This document shows positions 51,195 through 59,514 of a stretch of DNA of 64,000 nucleotides, piece after piece (the first letter of the stretch is position 1; every line of letters begins with the position of its first letter). The stretch is from an uncultured Mediterraneibacter sp. (GTDB lineage Bacteria > Bacillota > Clostridia > Lachnospirales > Lachnospiraceae): positions 62,001-126,000 of the forward strand of contig NZ_CAKRGI010000001.1 in NCBI RefSeq assembly GCF_934330165.1. Direction: 5' to 3'. The notes below the pieces were generated by a model, which was not told where the DNA came from, did no database searches, and was given only the letters and a program-made list of their open reading frames with translations. The position numbers and the translations under genes are program-made.

Positions 51195-52289
51195 TCAGTC
51201 TTTTTTATTCAGCTCCTGATACCATTCTCTCAGTTCTTCTGCATCTTCCCAGATATCAAATCCTGCTGCCTTAAGCTTCTGCTGCCACAAAGTACAATTA
51301 CGCTCATCACTTTTCTGGCGGATCTCTTTCAACTTTTCGACCCATACTTTTCTGTCAGCTTTCAGGGATATTCTGCACACCAGCTCTGTCACATCACACT
51401 CATCCGTGATCGTATCGGACACGATACACGGCAGTCCGGCTGCCTGCCATTCCAGCACGACCAGCGGCATTCCCTCATACACACTTGGAAAGATCATCGC
51501 ATCCATAGCTGAGAGCATTTCAGGAATATTCTTCACGCTTCCTGTAAACGTCACATTCTCCACCACTCCCAGTCTGACTGCCCGGGCTTTCACTTCTTCC
51601 AGCAAAGCACCATCTCCCATCAATACAAGATGGCTCTCTGGTTCTTCCTTCAGAAGTTCTGCAAAGACTTCCAGAGCAAACTTCTGATTTTTCGGTCCAT
51701 TGAATCTTCCCACATGACCAATCGTAAATGCCTCGCCCAGCTGATAAATATCCCTTATCTTTCTTCTTAGCTCTTTCCTGAACCTATATGCCTCCAGTTC
51801 TCTTCCATTTGGAAGAATCCTGAAGTTTCTCCCAGCATACAGCCATTCTCCCACCTTTCTCCCACAGGCAGCCGCCTGCGTATACGAATGATAAAAGAAG
51901 GGTCTCAAAAGTCTGTCCAGTTTCTGATTTCCGCAACTGGTACTATGTCCATGTGCGATCCTGATCCTGCAGGCCCCCAGCTTTGCACCTGCCATATCAA
52001 AAAACATCGTCGCACTGTTCCCATGTGCATGCACGATATCGAATTTTTCCCTTCTGACCAGTTTCGCCAGTCTGAACATATATCTGAGCGGATGCTCTTT
52101 TCTTATTTCTATCCGTTCCATCCTGCATCCAAGCTCCTGAAATAATTTGTCAAAATCAGGATGTACTGTTACCGTAGAAAGGATCGTAAATTCTATTCCT
52201 TCACGATTCATATGCTTTAAATACTGAACAATACAATCTGTTACACCGTTATAATCGATTGCCATTGTATTAATGATCAGGATCTTCAT
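51195..52289 (-). CDS. Family 4 glycosyltransferase
   Basis: The 364-aa GT-B enzyme has MKILIINTMAIDYNGVTDCI, VHAHGNSATMFFDMAG, ILPNGRELEAYRF, a donor domain with IGHVGRFNGPKNQKFALEV, LVLMGDGALLEEVKARAVRL, VTFTGSVKNIPEMLSAMDAM and the FPSVYEGMPLVVLEWQAAGL segment, which holds the E-x7-E nucleotide-sugar site. It resembles EpsF/CapM-type transferases. The donor is unknown. Its ATG overlaps the FrhB-like stop by one base (TAATG). Confidence 0.93.
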   Translation of the reverse strand: MKILIINTMAIDYNGVTDCIVQYLKHMNREGIEFTILSTVTVHPDFDKLFQELGCRMERIEIRKEHPLRYMFRLAKLVRREKFDIVHAHGNSATMFFDMAGAKLGACRIRIAHGHSTSCGNQKLDRLLRPFFYHSYTQAAACGRKVGEWLYAGRNFRILPNGRELEAYRFRKELRRKIRDIYQLGEAFTIGHVGRFNGPKNQKFALEVFAELLKEEPESHLVLMGDGALLEEVKARAVRLGVVENVTFTGSVKNIPEMLSAMDAMIFPSVYEGMPLVVLEWQAAGLPCIVSDTITDECDVTELVCRISLKADRKVWVEKLKEIRQKSDERNCTLWQQKLKAAGFDIWEDAEELREWYQELNKKD

Positions 52290-53464
52290 TATTTTAATTT
52301 CCCTTTCAAAAATATCGTCACTTTTTTGGGCAGCAGAGCCTTGATCCTTTCTGATAACCGCAGCCCTACCTTTAACTTTTCTATATACCCATTTTCATTG
52401 ATTCCCTGATAAAAGGTATCCCGCAGCTTTGGTCTTCTGGTCGGATGTACCAGATTTCCCTGAAATGGAAGGATCTCTTCCGGCTTCACTTCCAGCACAA
52501 CCGCCTGTTCTTTTATTTTTTCAAAAAAGGCTTTTCCTTTTTCACTGTTGACTAAAACCACTGAGACTCCTCTGGTATCCAGAAACTGAGGCTGCACTTT
52601 CTCCACTCCCCAGAAATCTCCGCAGGTAAGATCTCCTACACGGTCCGTACTGGCATACCTGCACTGATAACAGCTTTCCCTGTAGCAGTCTCCCTCCAGA
52701 AAATGGATTCCATACCTGTCTAAGCTCAACGGCCGGACAGAATCTTTCTTTTCTGTCCTGATCCGAAGGTTGGTTCCCCAGCCTTTCTTCCCTTTATAAC
52801 GGAAGTTACACTCGGTCACCCTGCCTCCCATTTTTTGCTGCCGATAATTAAGATATTTTTCCCAAAGCAACGGCGACGGTACTCCATGGCAGATCAGATC
52901 AATGGTAATAAGATTCTCATTTTCCTTTTCTGCTCCAAGATAAGCGTAAAGACCCGCAATCTGACAGGGAGTTCCTGTAAACAGCACCTTTTTCCCCTCT
53001 TTCAGCCTTGCTTTTGCAGTCTCATAGCACCGTCCGATATCAGACTGTACGTATTTAGAAGACTGGATCTTCCACAAATCTTCCTCTGCCTGAATCTCCA
53101 CGTGTTCTGCTTTCCATTCGTCTGTATAAGCACAGCCAAAGACACTGCCTTCTGCCGCGATCATTTCACGTGCAGCCATATCTGCCACACCTGCAGATGC
53201 CGAACGGCTGCAATGCTCTACATTTTTATTCCGCACGCCATACATTTCCGGCTGCCTCTCTTCTTCTCTTCTGAGAAGAACCGGGCAATGCCTGAGACAT
53301 TTTCCACAACGGATGCACTGTTCTTCTTCCACTTTCGGATACAAAAATCCTTCCTCATCCGGCTCAAATACAATGCATCCGGTCGGGCAGACCTGCTCAC
53401 AGCTTCTGCATCCAACGCATTTTTTTCCTGTTATACTGATATTTTTCTGACTACTTTTCTGCAT
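52289..53464 (-). CDS. FrhB-type iron-sulfur protein (coenzyme F420 hydrogenase/dehydrogenase beta subunit family), second copy
   Basis: Like the protein at 44953, this 391-aa product has two N-terminal 4Fe-4S motifs (CVGCRSCEQVCPTGCI and CIRCGKCLRHCPV), then SASAGVADMAAREMI, QSSKYVQSDIGR, GKKVLFTGTPCQIAGLYAYL, TIDLICHGVPSPLLWEKYL and YRESCYQCRYASTDRVGDLT. The Cys residue of the TPCQ box is conserved in both copies. It overlaps the pyruvyl transferase gene upstream by 14 bases, the same gene order as in the other pair. Confidence 0.9.
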   Translation of the reverse strand: MQKSSQKNISITGKKCVGCRSCEQVCPTGCIVFEPDEEGFLYPKVEEEQCIRCGKCLRHCPVLLRREEERQPEMYGVRNKNVEHCSRSASAGVADMAAREMIAAEGSVFGCAYTDEWKAEHVEIQAEEDLWKIQSSKYVQSDIGRCYETAKARLKEGKKVLFTGTPCQIAGLYAYLGAEKENENLITIDLICHGVPSPLLWEKYLNYRQQKMGGRVTECNFRYKGKKGWGTNLRIRTEKKDSVRPLSLDRYGIHFLEGDCYRESCYQCRYASTDRVGDLTCGDFWGVEKVQPQFLDTRGVSVVLVNSEKGKAFFEKIKEQAVVLEVKPEEILPFQGNLVHPTRRPKLRDTFYQGINENGYIEKLKVGLRLSERIKALLPKKVTIFLKGKLK

Positions 53465-54572
53465 CTTTCTCTATCATTTCCTTTAAATATGAGTAGCTCC
53501 GTTTCCTTTCTTTTTTGATTTTTTCTGCAACCGGCTCATATGCAACCGTCAGATTCAGGATTTTTCCTAGCTTCTTCGTATCAGTCACGATTTGTCGTTC
53601 CAGCCCCAGTCTTTTTAAAAGATCCATCAGCTTTTCCGAATTTCCATACCCGTTCTTTCTCACAAAAGTTGCAAATTTTTTCTGCGTGACTACGGAAAAA
53701 ATCGTCCCATGAAATGTATCCGTCACAACCGATTCCGCATACTTAAAATATTCAAAGATCTCAAACGGAGAACAATCAATAAATTTGTCCCCACAACTCT
53801 GGATTCCTCCGATGCATAAGATCTTCAGTCCTTTTCTTTTCGCATATTTACGGATCTCTCCTGCCTCTTCTTTATTAAACCTGCCCGAATACCCATAAAG
53901 GATCATATAAGGATCATGAGGAATCTTTGCCTTTGTCTCTGGCAGATTTGCCGGATAATCATAAACCAGCACAGGGTCTAAATGACAGACCGGATCTTTT
54001 CCGGTCAGTTCCTGTACGATCTTTCTGGAATTTTCATCTCTCACCGATATTGCATCAAATGCCCGCAGCCATTGTGCTACTTGTTCATCCACCTGATACT
54101 TTTTCAGGCTTTCCAGCGTCGTATTTCCAAAAGAAGCTGCATAACTCACCAGCCGGTCTGCCTGATGCCCTGCCCCAAAAAGTTCCGGTGCAAACCCGAC
54201 ATTAGAATTATCCTGGATACAGTTAAAAACCTCATCACTTCCGATCACCAGCAGGTCCAGTTTCGGAGTATAATTATATATCTCTTCCAGTCCCAATACC
54301 GGATAATTCTTTCCGGCATAATTCTTTTTATACTTCAGGAACCGGACTTTATCTCGCAATCTGCCTTTCATCCGAAGAATTTCCAGGCCTTTTTGTACTT
54401 TTCTTTTCATCCCTGTGGCTTCCTTTGATGGAAGAATACATTTTCCGGGATGATAGTCAACAAATTCTACTTCTACACCACACTCTTCCAGCATCTTTTT
54501 CAGTGCATATGCCTGCAGGAACGAGCCATAATTATAAATTCTCTGCATGGAAAGGATCCCTGCTTTTTTCAT
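53451..54572 (-). CDS. Polysaccharide pyruvyl transferase family protein, second copy
   Basis: The 373-aa protein starts MKKAGILSMQRIYNYGSFLQ and has LDLLVIGSDEVFNCIQ, SYAASFGNTTLESL, ISVRDENSRKIVQELTG, LDPVLVYDYP, ILYGYSGRFNKEEAGEI and VVTDTFHGTIFSVVTQKKFA, the family hallmarks. It probably adds a pyruvyl ketal to a lipid-linked glycan. It is diverged from the copy at 46085 but shares its whole motif order, which suggests two separate substrates. It overlaps the Alg13-like gene by four bases (ATGA). Confidence 0.9.
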   Translation of the reverse strand: MKKAGILSMQRIYNYGSFLQAYALKKMLEECGVEVEFVDYHPGKCILPSKEATGMKRKVQKGLEILRMKGRLRDKVRFLKYKKNYAGKNYPVLGLEEIYNYTPKLDLLVIGSDEVFNCIQDNSNVGFAPELFGAGHQADRLVSYAASFGNTTLESLKKYQVDEQVAQWLRAFDAISVRDENSRKIVQELTGKDPVCHLDPVLVYDYPANLPETKAKIPHDPYMILYGYSGRFNKEEAGEIRKYAKRKGLKILCIGGIQSCGDKFIDCSPFEIFEYFKYAESVVTDTFHGTIFSVVTQKKFATFVRKNGYGNSEKLMDLLKRLGLERQIVTDTKKLGKILNLTVAYEPVAEKIKKERKRSYSYLKEMIEKDAEK

Positions 54573-55078
54573 CTTCTTTTTCCCTCAAATAGTTTATCTA
54601 CGATTGCTTCAAATTTCTCATTAAACAGCTGATTATTACTGCACTGCTTCTGACCGAGGGCAGCAGCCATCTTTTCATAAGAAGTAATCATTTTTTCTAA
54701 TGTATCAATTTCTTCTACAACAATAATATTTTTCTGCTTTTCCTCAATAAATCTGGAAAATTCCACCTGATGATCATTGACATGCTCTTCATACCTCTTC
54801 TGCCTCGGAACAACGATTGGAATCTTTCCACGCTGAAGAGCCATCATGATACTGCTTGGTCCGCCATGCGTGATCACGATCCTTGCCTGATCCATATATT
54901 CATTCATTTCCTGATAAGAACATAACTTACTCCACTTGCACACCTTTGGTTCATAGGAAGAAAAACCGGTCTGTATCATGACCTCTTCCGTGATCTTTCC
55001 CTCCGCTTTCAGTCTGTCCACACATCTGACCAGCCGGTCAAACTGCTGTTCATGAGTTCCTACTGTAACAAATATCAT
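54569..55078 (-). CDS. Alg13/PssE/EpsF-like glycosyltransferase catalytic subunit
   Basis: This 169-aa protein is the catalytic half of a split GT28-type enzyme: MIFVTVGTHEQQFDRLVRCV, MIQTGFSSYEP, ARIVITHGGPSSIMMALQRG and IPIVVPRQKRYEEHVNDHQV form the donor-binding domain. In pneumococcal type 14 and lactic acid bacteria the pair adds beta-1,4-Gal. I choose ATG 55078 with a GGAAGGAAGCGG site; the in-frame start further upstream adds 12 residues that would overlap the Alg14-like gene. Its partner gene is directly upstream. Confidence 0.93.
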   Translation of the reverse strand: MIFVTVGTHEQQFDRLVRCVDRLKAEGKITEEVMIQTGFSSYEPKVCKWSKLCSYQEMNEYMDQARIVITHGGPSSIMMALQRGKIPIVVPRQKRYEEHVNDHQVEFSRFIEEKQKNIIVVEEIDTLEKMITSYEKMAAALGQKQCSNNQLFNEKFEAIVDKLFEGKRR

Positions 55079-55097
55079 ATTCCGCTTCCTTCCGACC

Positions 55098-55556
55098 TTA
55101 AAAGATACTTCCAAGATTTACTGCCTTTTTATATACCTGCTTCTGCTCTTCCCACTGCACAATAAAGCAGTCCACGATCGGATAAACCAGTCTTCCCGTC
55201 AGAGTCGGTTTATCGATCCGGTCATAAACTTCCACATAGATCAGCTTCTTTCCCATCAGCTTTGCCAGATAAAAGAAAGGAACTGCAACTGCTGCTCCTG
55301 AGGAGATCAGCAGATCCGGCTTCTCCTTTCTGAGTACCTTCCACGCAACCACTGTATTTTTCAGAAGATTTTTAAGATTCCGGTTGGTCGGATAATAGCA
55401 GGGATACACTCTTTCTCCATCCAGAAGACTTCTTGCGTCTTCTTTATCAAACGTAACCCAGAAACGGTCTTTTTTCTGCCAGAATGGTTTCAGCATATAT
55501 AAGTGGGTCAGATGTCCTCCACTTGAGCCTACGAGTCCGATCTTTTTACATTCCAT
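55098..55556 (-). CDS. Alg14/PssD/CpsF-like glycosyltransferase membrane subunit
   Basis: The 152-aa protein carries KIGLVGSSGGHLTHLYML at the start, WVTFDKEDARSLL, PDLLISSGAAVAVPFFYLAK and IYVEVYDRIDKPTLTGRLVY, all conserved in Alg14-type membrane anchors that recruit the Alg13-type subunit. The start could be GTG 55559 or ATG 55556; I prefer ATG, preceded by AAAGGGTGC. It follows the initiator gene, which agrees with its adding the second sugar to the primer. Confidence 0.93.
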   Translation of the reverse strand: MECKKIGLVGSSGGHLTHLYMLKPFWQKKDRFWVTFDKEDARSLLDGERVYPCYYPTNRNLKNLLKNTVVAWKVLRKEKPDLLISSGAAVAVPFFYLAKLMGKKLIYVEVYDRIDKPTLTGRLVYPIVDCFIVQWEEQKQVYKKAVNLGSIF

Positions 55557-55558
55557 CA

Positions 55559-56971
55559 CTAACTTGCACCCTTTCCTTTCAGCACGACCCCGACCGTTTT
55601 GAATAAGATCTTGATATCTTCCTTCAATGACCAGTTATCGATATATTCTACATCCATTGCGACAATCTCTTCAAAATTCTTTGTATCACTTCTGCCGCTC
55701 ACCTGCCATAATCCGGTCAGTCCCGGTGTCATGTTCAGTCTTCTCCGGTGATATCCTTCATATTGCAGAAATTCATCTTCCGTAGGCGGTCTTGTTCCCA
55801 CCAGGCTCATCTCTCCTTTCAGGATATTCCAGAACTGTGGAAGTTCATCAATGCTTGTCTTCCGAATGAATTTTCCTACTTTTGTCACCCGCGGATCATT
55901 CTCCATTTTAAACATCAGACCCTCCATCTCATTCTGAGACATCAGTTCTTTCTTCCGCTCTTCCGCATCCATATACATGGAACGGAATTTGTATATTTTA
56001 AATCTTCTTCCATTCTTTCCAACACGCACCTGTGAGAAGAATAATGGTCCGGGCGATTCAATCAACAGTGCCGGTGCAAGAAACACCGTTACGATCCCCG
56101 TGATCAAAAGTCCCACGATTGCTCCGACAATATCCATCACCCGCTTAAAAAAGATCTGCTTGAACGAATGGATCTTCGGACTGAACGAAACGGTATAATA
56201 ATTTCCGATCCGCTCGATCTCTCTTTGAACCGGGATTTCCATTTCAAACACATTAATGTTCAGATCCACTGTAACTCCCATTACTTCCAGTTCTTTAATG
56301 ATCTTATTGATCGGAAGATTCGTCTGAGAAGACAGGTGTACAAATACTTCATCCACCATATTCCGGCGGATATATTCCATCATATTGCTGTATTCACATA
56401 CGACCGGAATACCTGCAATTTCCTTCTTTTCCTGCTCATCTGCCAGCACGATCCCGACGATCTTGATATTCCACGAATTATTTACCTGAATATTCTGACA
56501 GATTCCTTCAGCCCGGTCTGCTGATGTGAGGATCAGAACCTTTCTTCCACCAATCCCCTTACTGTAAATATCATTCATATATTTTTTATACAATAAATGA
56601 CTTACATACATCACAACAAAATCGATCCCGCAAAAATATCCGTATACCAGCCTGGAATACTTCTGTGCATCCTGCATCAAAAAGGCTGCCATACTGATCG
56701 CAGCACCCATGATCAGTATATTTCTGAATACAGCGATCAGCTCCTGCTTCTTCGTTCTGCTGAAAAAGTTACGGTTTGGATTAAAAATGAAATAAACCAA
56801 AGTAATGGACATCAGCAGAATGCCCATACGCAACAGTACGATTCCTTTCGTATATCCACCCCAGAGATTTCCAAATCTCAGGTAACTTGCCAGTATGTAA
56901 CTAAGGACGATACAGATACAGTCCATCAAAAAAATGAAGAAATTCTGTAGTTGCATCTGCTTTGCTTCCAT
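55559..56971 (-). CDS. Exopolysaccharide polyprenyl glycosylphosphotransferase (CpsE/WchA/WbaP type)
   Basis: This 470-aa enzyme begins a second lipid-linked glycan, probably with a hexose-1-phosphate. Four N-terminal membrane segments (within about 1-115), a Rossmann-like middle domain (GGRKVLILTSADRAEGICQN) and the C-terminal sugar transferase domain are present. Motifs: FKIYKFRSMYMDAEERKKEL, IRKTSIDELPQFWNILKGEM, SLVGTRPPTEDEF, LNMTPGLTGLWQVSGRS. The combination with a following Alg14/Alg13-type pair is the arrangement of Streptococcus type 14-like capsule loci (Glc-P primer then Gal), which suggests the sugars but does not prove them. Confidence 0.95.
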   Translation of the reverse strand: MEAKQMQLQNFFIFLMDCICIVLSYILASYLRFGNLWGGYTKGIVLLRMGILLMSITLVYFIFNPNRNFFSRTKKQELIAVFRNILIMGAAISMAAFLMQDAQKYSRLVYGYFCGIDFVVMYVSHLLYKKYMNDIYSKGIGGRKVLILTSADRAEGICQNIQVNNSWNIKIVGIVLADEQEKKEIAGIPVVCEYSNMMEYIRRNMVDEVFVHLSSQTNLPINKIIKELEVMGVTVDLNINVFEMEIPVQREIERIGNYYTVSFSPKIHSFKQIFFKRVMDIVGAIVGLLITGIVTVFLAPALLIESPGPLFFSQVRVGKNGRRFKIYKFRSMYMDAEERKKELMSQNEMEGLMFKMENDPRVTKVGKFIRKTSIDELPQFWNILKGEMSLVGTRPPTEDEFLQYEGYHRRRLNMTPGLTGLWQVSGRSDTKNFEEIVAMDVEYIDNWSLKEDIKILFKTVGVVLKGKGAS

Positions 56972-57046
56972 AACTTTTCTTCCTGCCTTTCACGCTTTTC
57001 TTCTTTACTGATACTTTTCAAAAGCATTTTTTACTGTAACTTTTTT

Positions 57047-57075
57047 ATTATATACTAACTTGCTTTATTTGTCTA
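57047..57075 (-). promoter_or_regulatory. Sigma-A promoter of the 56971-49183 glycan unit
   Basis: TAGACA (57070-57075) and TATAAT (57047-57052) are 17 bp apart. The leader before ATG 56971 is about 70 bases and shows no clear attenuator. Confidence 0.8.
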
Positions 57076-57093
57076 ACCGGCACTTTCATTCCA

Positions 57094-58230
57094 TTACACT
57101 CCGATTTTCGTGATTCCCCATCCATTTTCTGACTTTTTCAAAAAAAGTACCGCCTCTGACTTCTGCCCATTCACCTGCACTTCCACCTGCACTTCCAGTC
57201 TGCCACCTTCTCTCTCGGTCTGCTCCCTGATGTATCCCCTCAGATAGACTATATTTTGTGGATCCATCTTTGCGATCTGCTTCTGTACAGAAAGCGAATC
57301 CTCCTGCTGTACTTCTAATACATCAAAAAGCAGTTTCTTCAACTGCTCTGCATACTCACCTTTCTTTTCCAGATATTCCTCCAGTATCATGCTTTCTCCG
57401 GTAAAATAAGTAAGTGCTTTTTCAAGCTCTCCCTTTTTCAATGTATAGATCCACTCCTGTACTAACTTTTCCGGTGTCTGCTCCTTTGTCTCCTTATAGC
57501 AAAAATAATTTGCCGGAAGAAGTGTCTGTTCATCTGGATCTTCTCTTTCTTCGATTCCATGGGTCTCTTCAAAATTTTTATCTGCTTCTGACAGGATTTC
57601 TTCTGTGTCTTCTTTTGAAATTGCTTCTGTTATATCCGGCATTTCACCGATTTTCATTTTCCATTGTCCATCATACTCCAGTACCTCTGCCTCACAGGAA
57701 TACACCATATCTGACGGATCTTTAAAAAGTAGTTCAACCATGCAGACCCCCGCTGCCCGCCATCCGTCTTCTGTCCTTTCCTGCTCCTTACTGTAATGAC
57801 TTCCTGTAAATTTCAGATTATGATCCTGGAAATCTGCTGCATAAGCCTGGTATATTTTCAACGCCTGCTGCGTTAAAACCGCCTGCATCAAAGGGAAATA
57901 ATATAACCAGTCCCCGGAAGGTGCATACAGCTCAACACTCTGACTTTTTTCTTTTAAAAGATTCTCATAATCCGCTCCATAAGCCTGCTCTGTAACTGCA
58001 CATCCACGAATAAATTTATCTGCATCTTTTTGCTGCACTGCATTCATCAGATATTCAACCGTATCCAGTGGATTTTTCATTCCTTCTACTGTCGCCTCTC
58101 TGCTGTCTGCAAGAGTATCGTTCACTATCAATTGCTCTTTTTCTGAAATAAAGTGATAGCCTGCCATTTCCACAGCCAGAGCCAGTAAAAGGAAAACTGC
58201 CACTATTTTTTTACCTTTCTTCCAGTTCAT
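57094..58230 (-). CDS. Membrane-anchored protein with two NTF2-like regions, unknown function
   Basis: The 378-aa product has an N-terminal hydrophobic anchor (about residues 8-26) with no lipobox Cys, then two related halves. Each begins with a similar helix pattern, NPLDTVEYLMNAVQQKDADK (about 50) and TPEKLVQEWIYTLKKGELEK (about 255), and ends in beta strands; this resembles NTF2/SnoaL-like folds often found on Firmicute surface proteins. I cannot name a family. It is last in the LTA-synthase unit and overlaps the polymerase-like gene by 20 bases. The start is uncertain: GTG 58245 or ATG 58230, neither with a strong site. Confidence 0.75.
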   Translation of the reverse strand: MNWKKGKKIVAVFLLLALAVEMAGYHFISEKEQLIVNDTLADSREATVEGMKNPLDTVEYLMNAVQQKDADKFIRGCAVTEQAYGADYENLLKEKSQSVELYAPSGDWLYYFPLMQAVLTQQALKIYQAYAADFQDHNLKFTGSHYSKEQERTEDGWRAAGVCMVELLFKDPSDMVYSCEAEVLEYDGQWKMKIGEMPDITEAISKEDTEEILSEADKNFEETHGIEEREDPDEQTLLPANYFCYKETKEQTPEKLVQEWIYTLKKGELEKALTYFTGESMILEEYLEKKGEYAEQLKKLLFDVLEVQQEDSLSVQKQIAKMDPQNIVYLRGYIREQTEREGGRLEVQVEVQVNGQKSEAVLFLKKSENGWGITKIGV

Positions 58231-59422
58231 TCCTATTCTCTTCACTTCTCTGCATTTCCTCTTCTTTCTTTGTCCCTGTTCTGGAAAATACTAACCATAA
58301 AAATGGATTCGTCACAATCGCAAGCATTCTGTCCTCTACGATTCCATGAACCGCTATGATCACCAGGATCCAAAGCAGCACGTACTCCTTCTTTTCATAA
58401 GCTCTGAAATTCAGGAGCATAAGGATCCCGGTCACAAGCAACAATACGAAAAATCCATACCGTAGAAGATAGCTCAGATAGGCACTGTCAATATAGAAAT
58501 AATTCTGTGCTGCTTCCGTTGTTCCTCCATTTCCATATTGTGGGAAGTTCGTTCCCCACGCAGTAATCCCGTATAATCTGAGTCCCTCCTGCCCCAGTGA
58601 CAGCCTGTTGGAAAAAAGCTGATCCACTTTACTCCATACTGAACTGCCGCTCTGATAAAAAATGCAACTGTTCAGTACAAGCAATGCACAAATGACCGGT
58701 GCATAGATACTGAGCGTTCCGGCTGATCGTACCACTTTTTCCAGTGTCTTCCCTTTTTTCCTTCTGTTCTGATAAAGTCGGATTACTCCCAGCCCTGCTA
58801 CAAAAAGGATCAGACAGCCGGCACTCATCCTCGCTTTGCAGAACCCATAGACAAAAGCTGCTTCCGCAAGCCCCAGAAAATAGTCCGGTTTTCTCAGATT
58901 CTTTCTTCTGCAATAAATATAGCACAGATACAGGAACAGGATCTGCGACGCAAAAATAGTCGGATATCCTGTCCCAAAGGCAATTCTTATCTGTCCATCT
59001 CTATGATAGATCAGATTTTCTATTTTTCCTGATAAAGCTACCACAACTGTGATCCCCAGTAAAGTGACATTCAGATATCCATATGCCCTTATCACTTTGT
59101 CCGCACAGATATCCTGCATACCGATCACAAAAATACAAAAATAAAGGACATCCGGGCTTCCATTCATTTTCCATTCTATGTAGCATATCCCGATGCAGAC
59201 TGCATAAAGCAGCAGCCGCTTCACCCTGTATTCCTCTGTCGTGCAGAGCCTCATTACCAGCCCTGCTACCACCACCGCGATCAGAACTTCAAACGTATAC
59301 TGCGGCCATGAAATCTGAAACATACTCACATTATTCAGATATTGATAAATGATATTACATCCACAGCCTGCCAGAAATAAATTTTCACTTATTTTTTTCG
59401 CTTTTTTTCTTTTTTCCAACAT
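58211..59422 (-). CDS. Polytopic membrane protein, Wzy-like polymerase candidate
   Basis: After a Lys-rich start the protein has about nine to ten membrane segments. The pattern near the C-terminal half, NRLSLGQEGLRLYGITAWGT with YFYIDSAYLSYLLRYGFF, is similar to Firmicute Wzy-like polymerases, where Arg-containing outer loops act on lipid-linked repeats. The start is uncertain: TTG 59518 (ATGA-type overlap with the upstream stop), ATG 59485 after AGAGAG, or ATG 59422, which gives the most usual short cytoplasmic N-terminus. I report the last. It is the second polymerase candidate of the window (compare 24658). Confidence 0.75.
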   Translation of the reverse strand: MLEKRKKAKKISENLFLAGCGCNIIYQYLNNVSMFQISWPQYTFEVLIAVVVAGLVMRLCTTEEYRVKRLLLYAVCIGICYIEWKMNGSPDVLYFCIFVIGMQDICADKVIRAYGYLNVTLLGITVVVALSGKIENLIYHRDGQIRIAFGTGYPTIFASQILFLYLCYIYCRRKNLRKPDYFLGLAEAAFVYGFCKARMSAGCLILFVAGLGVIRLYQNRRKKGKTLEKVVRSAGTLSIYAPVICALLVLNSCIFYQSGSSVWSKVDQLFSNRLSLGQEGLRLYGITAWGTNFPQYGNGGTTEAAQNYFYIDSAYLSYLLRYGFFVLLLVTGILMLLNFRAYEKKEYVLLWILVIIAVHGIVEDRMLAIVTNPFLWLVFSRTGTKKEEEMQRSEENRNELEER

Positions 59423-59514
59423 TTTCCGATCTGCTTTCTTCTCATTCGTCTTTTTCTTACTATAACATAAAAGAGAGCATGGCATACTCTCTTTTAGAAA
59501 ATTTTTATGAACGA

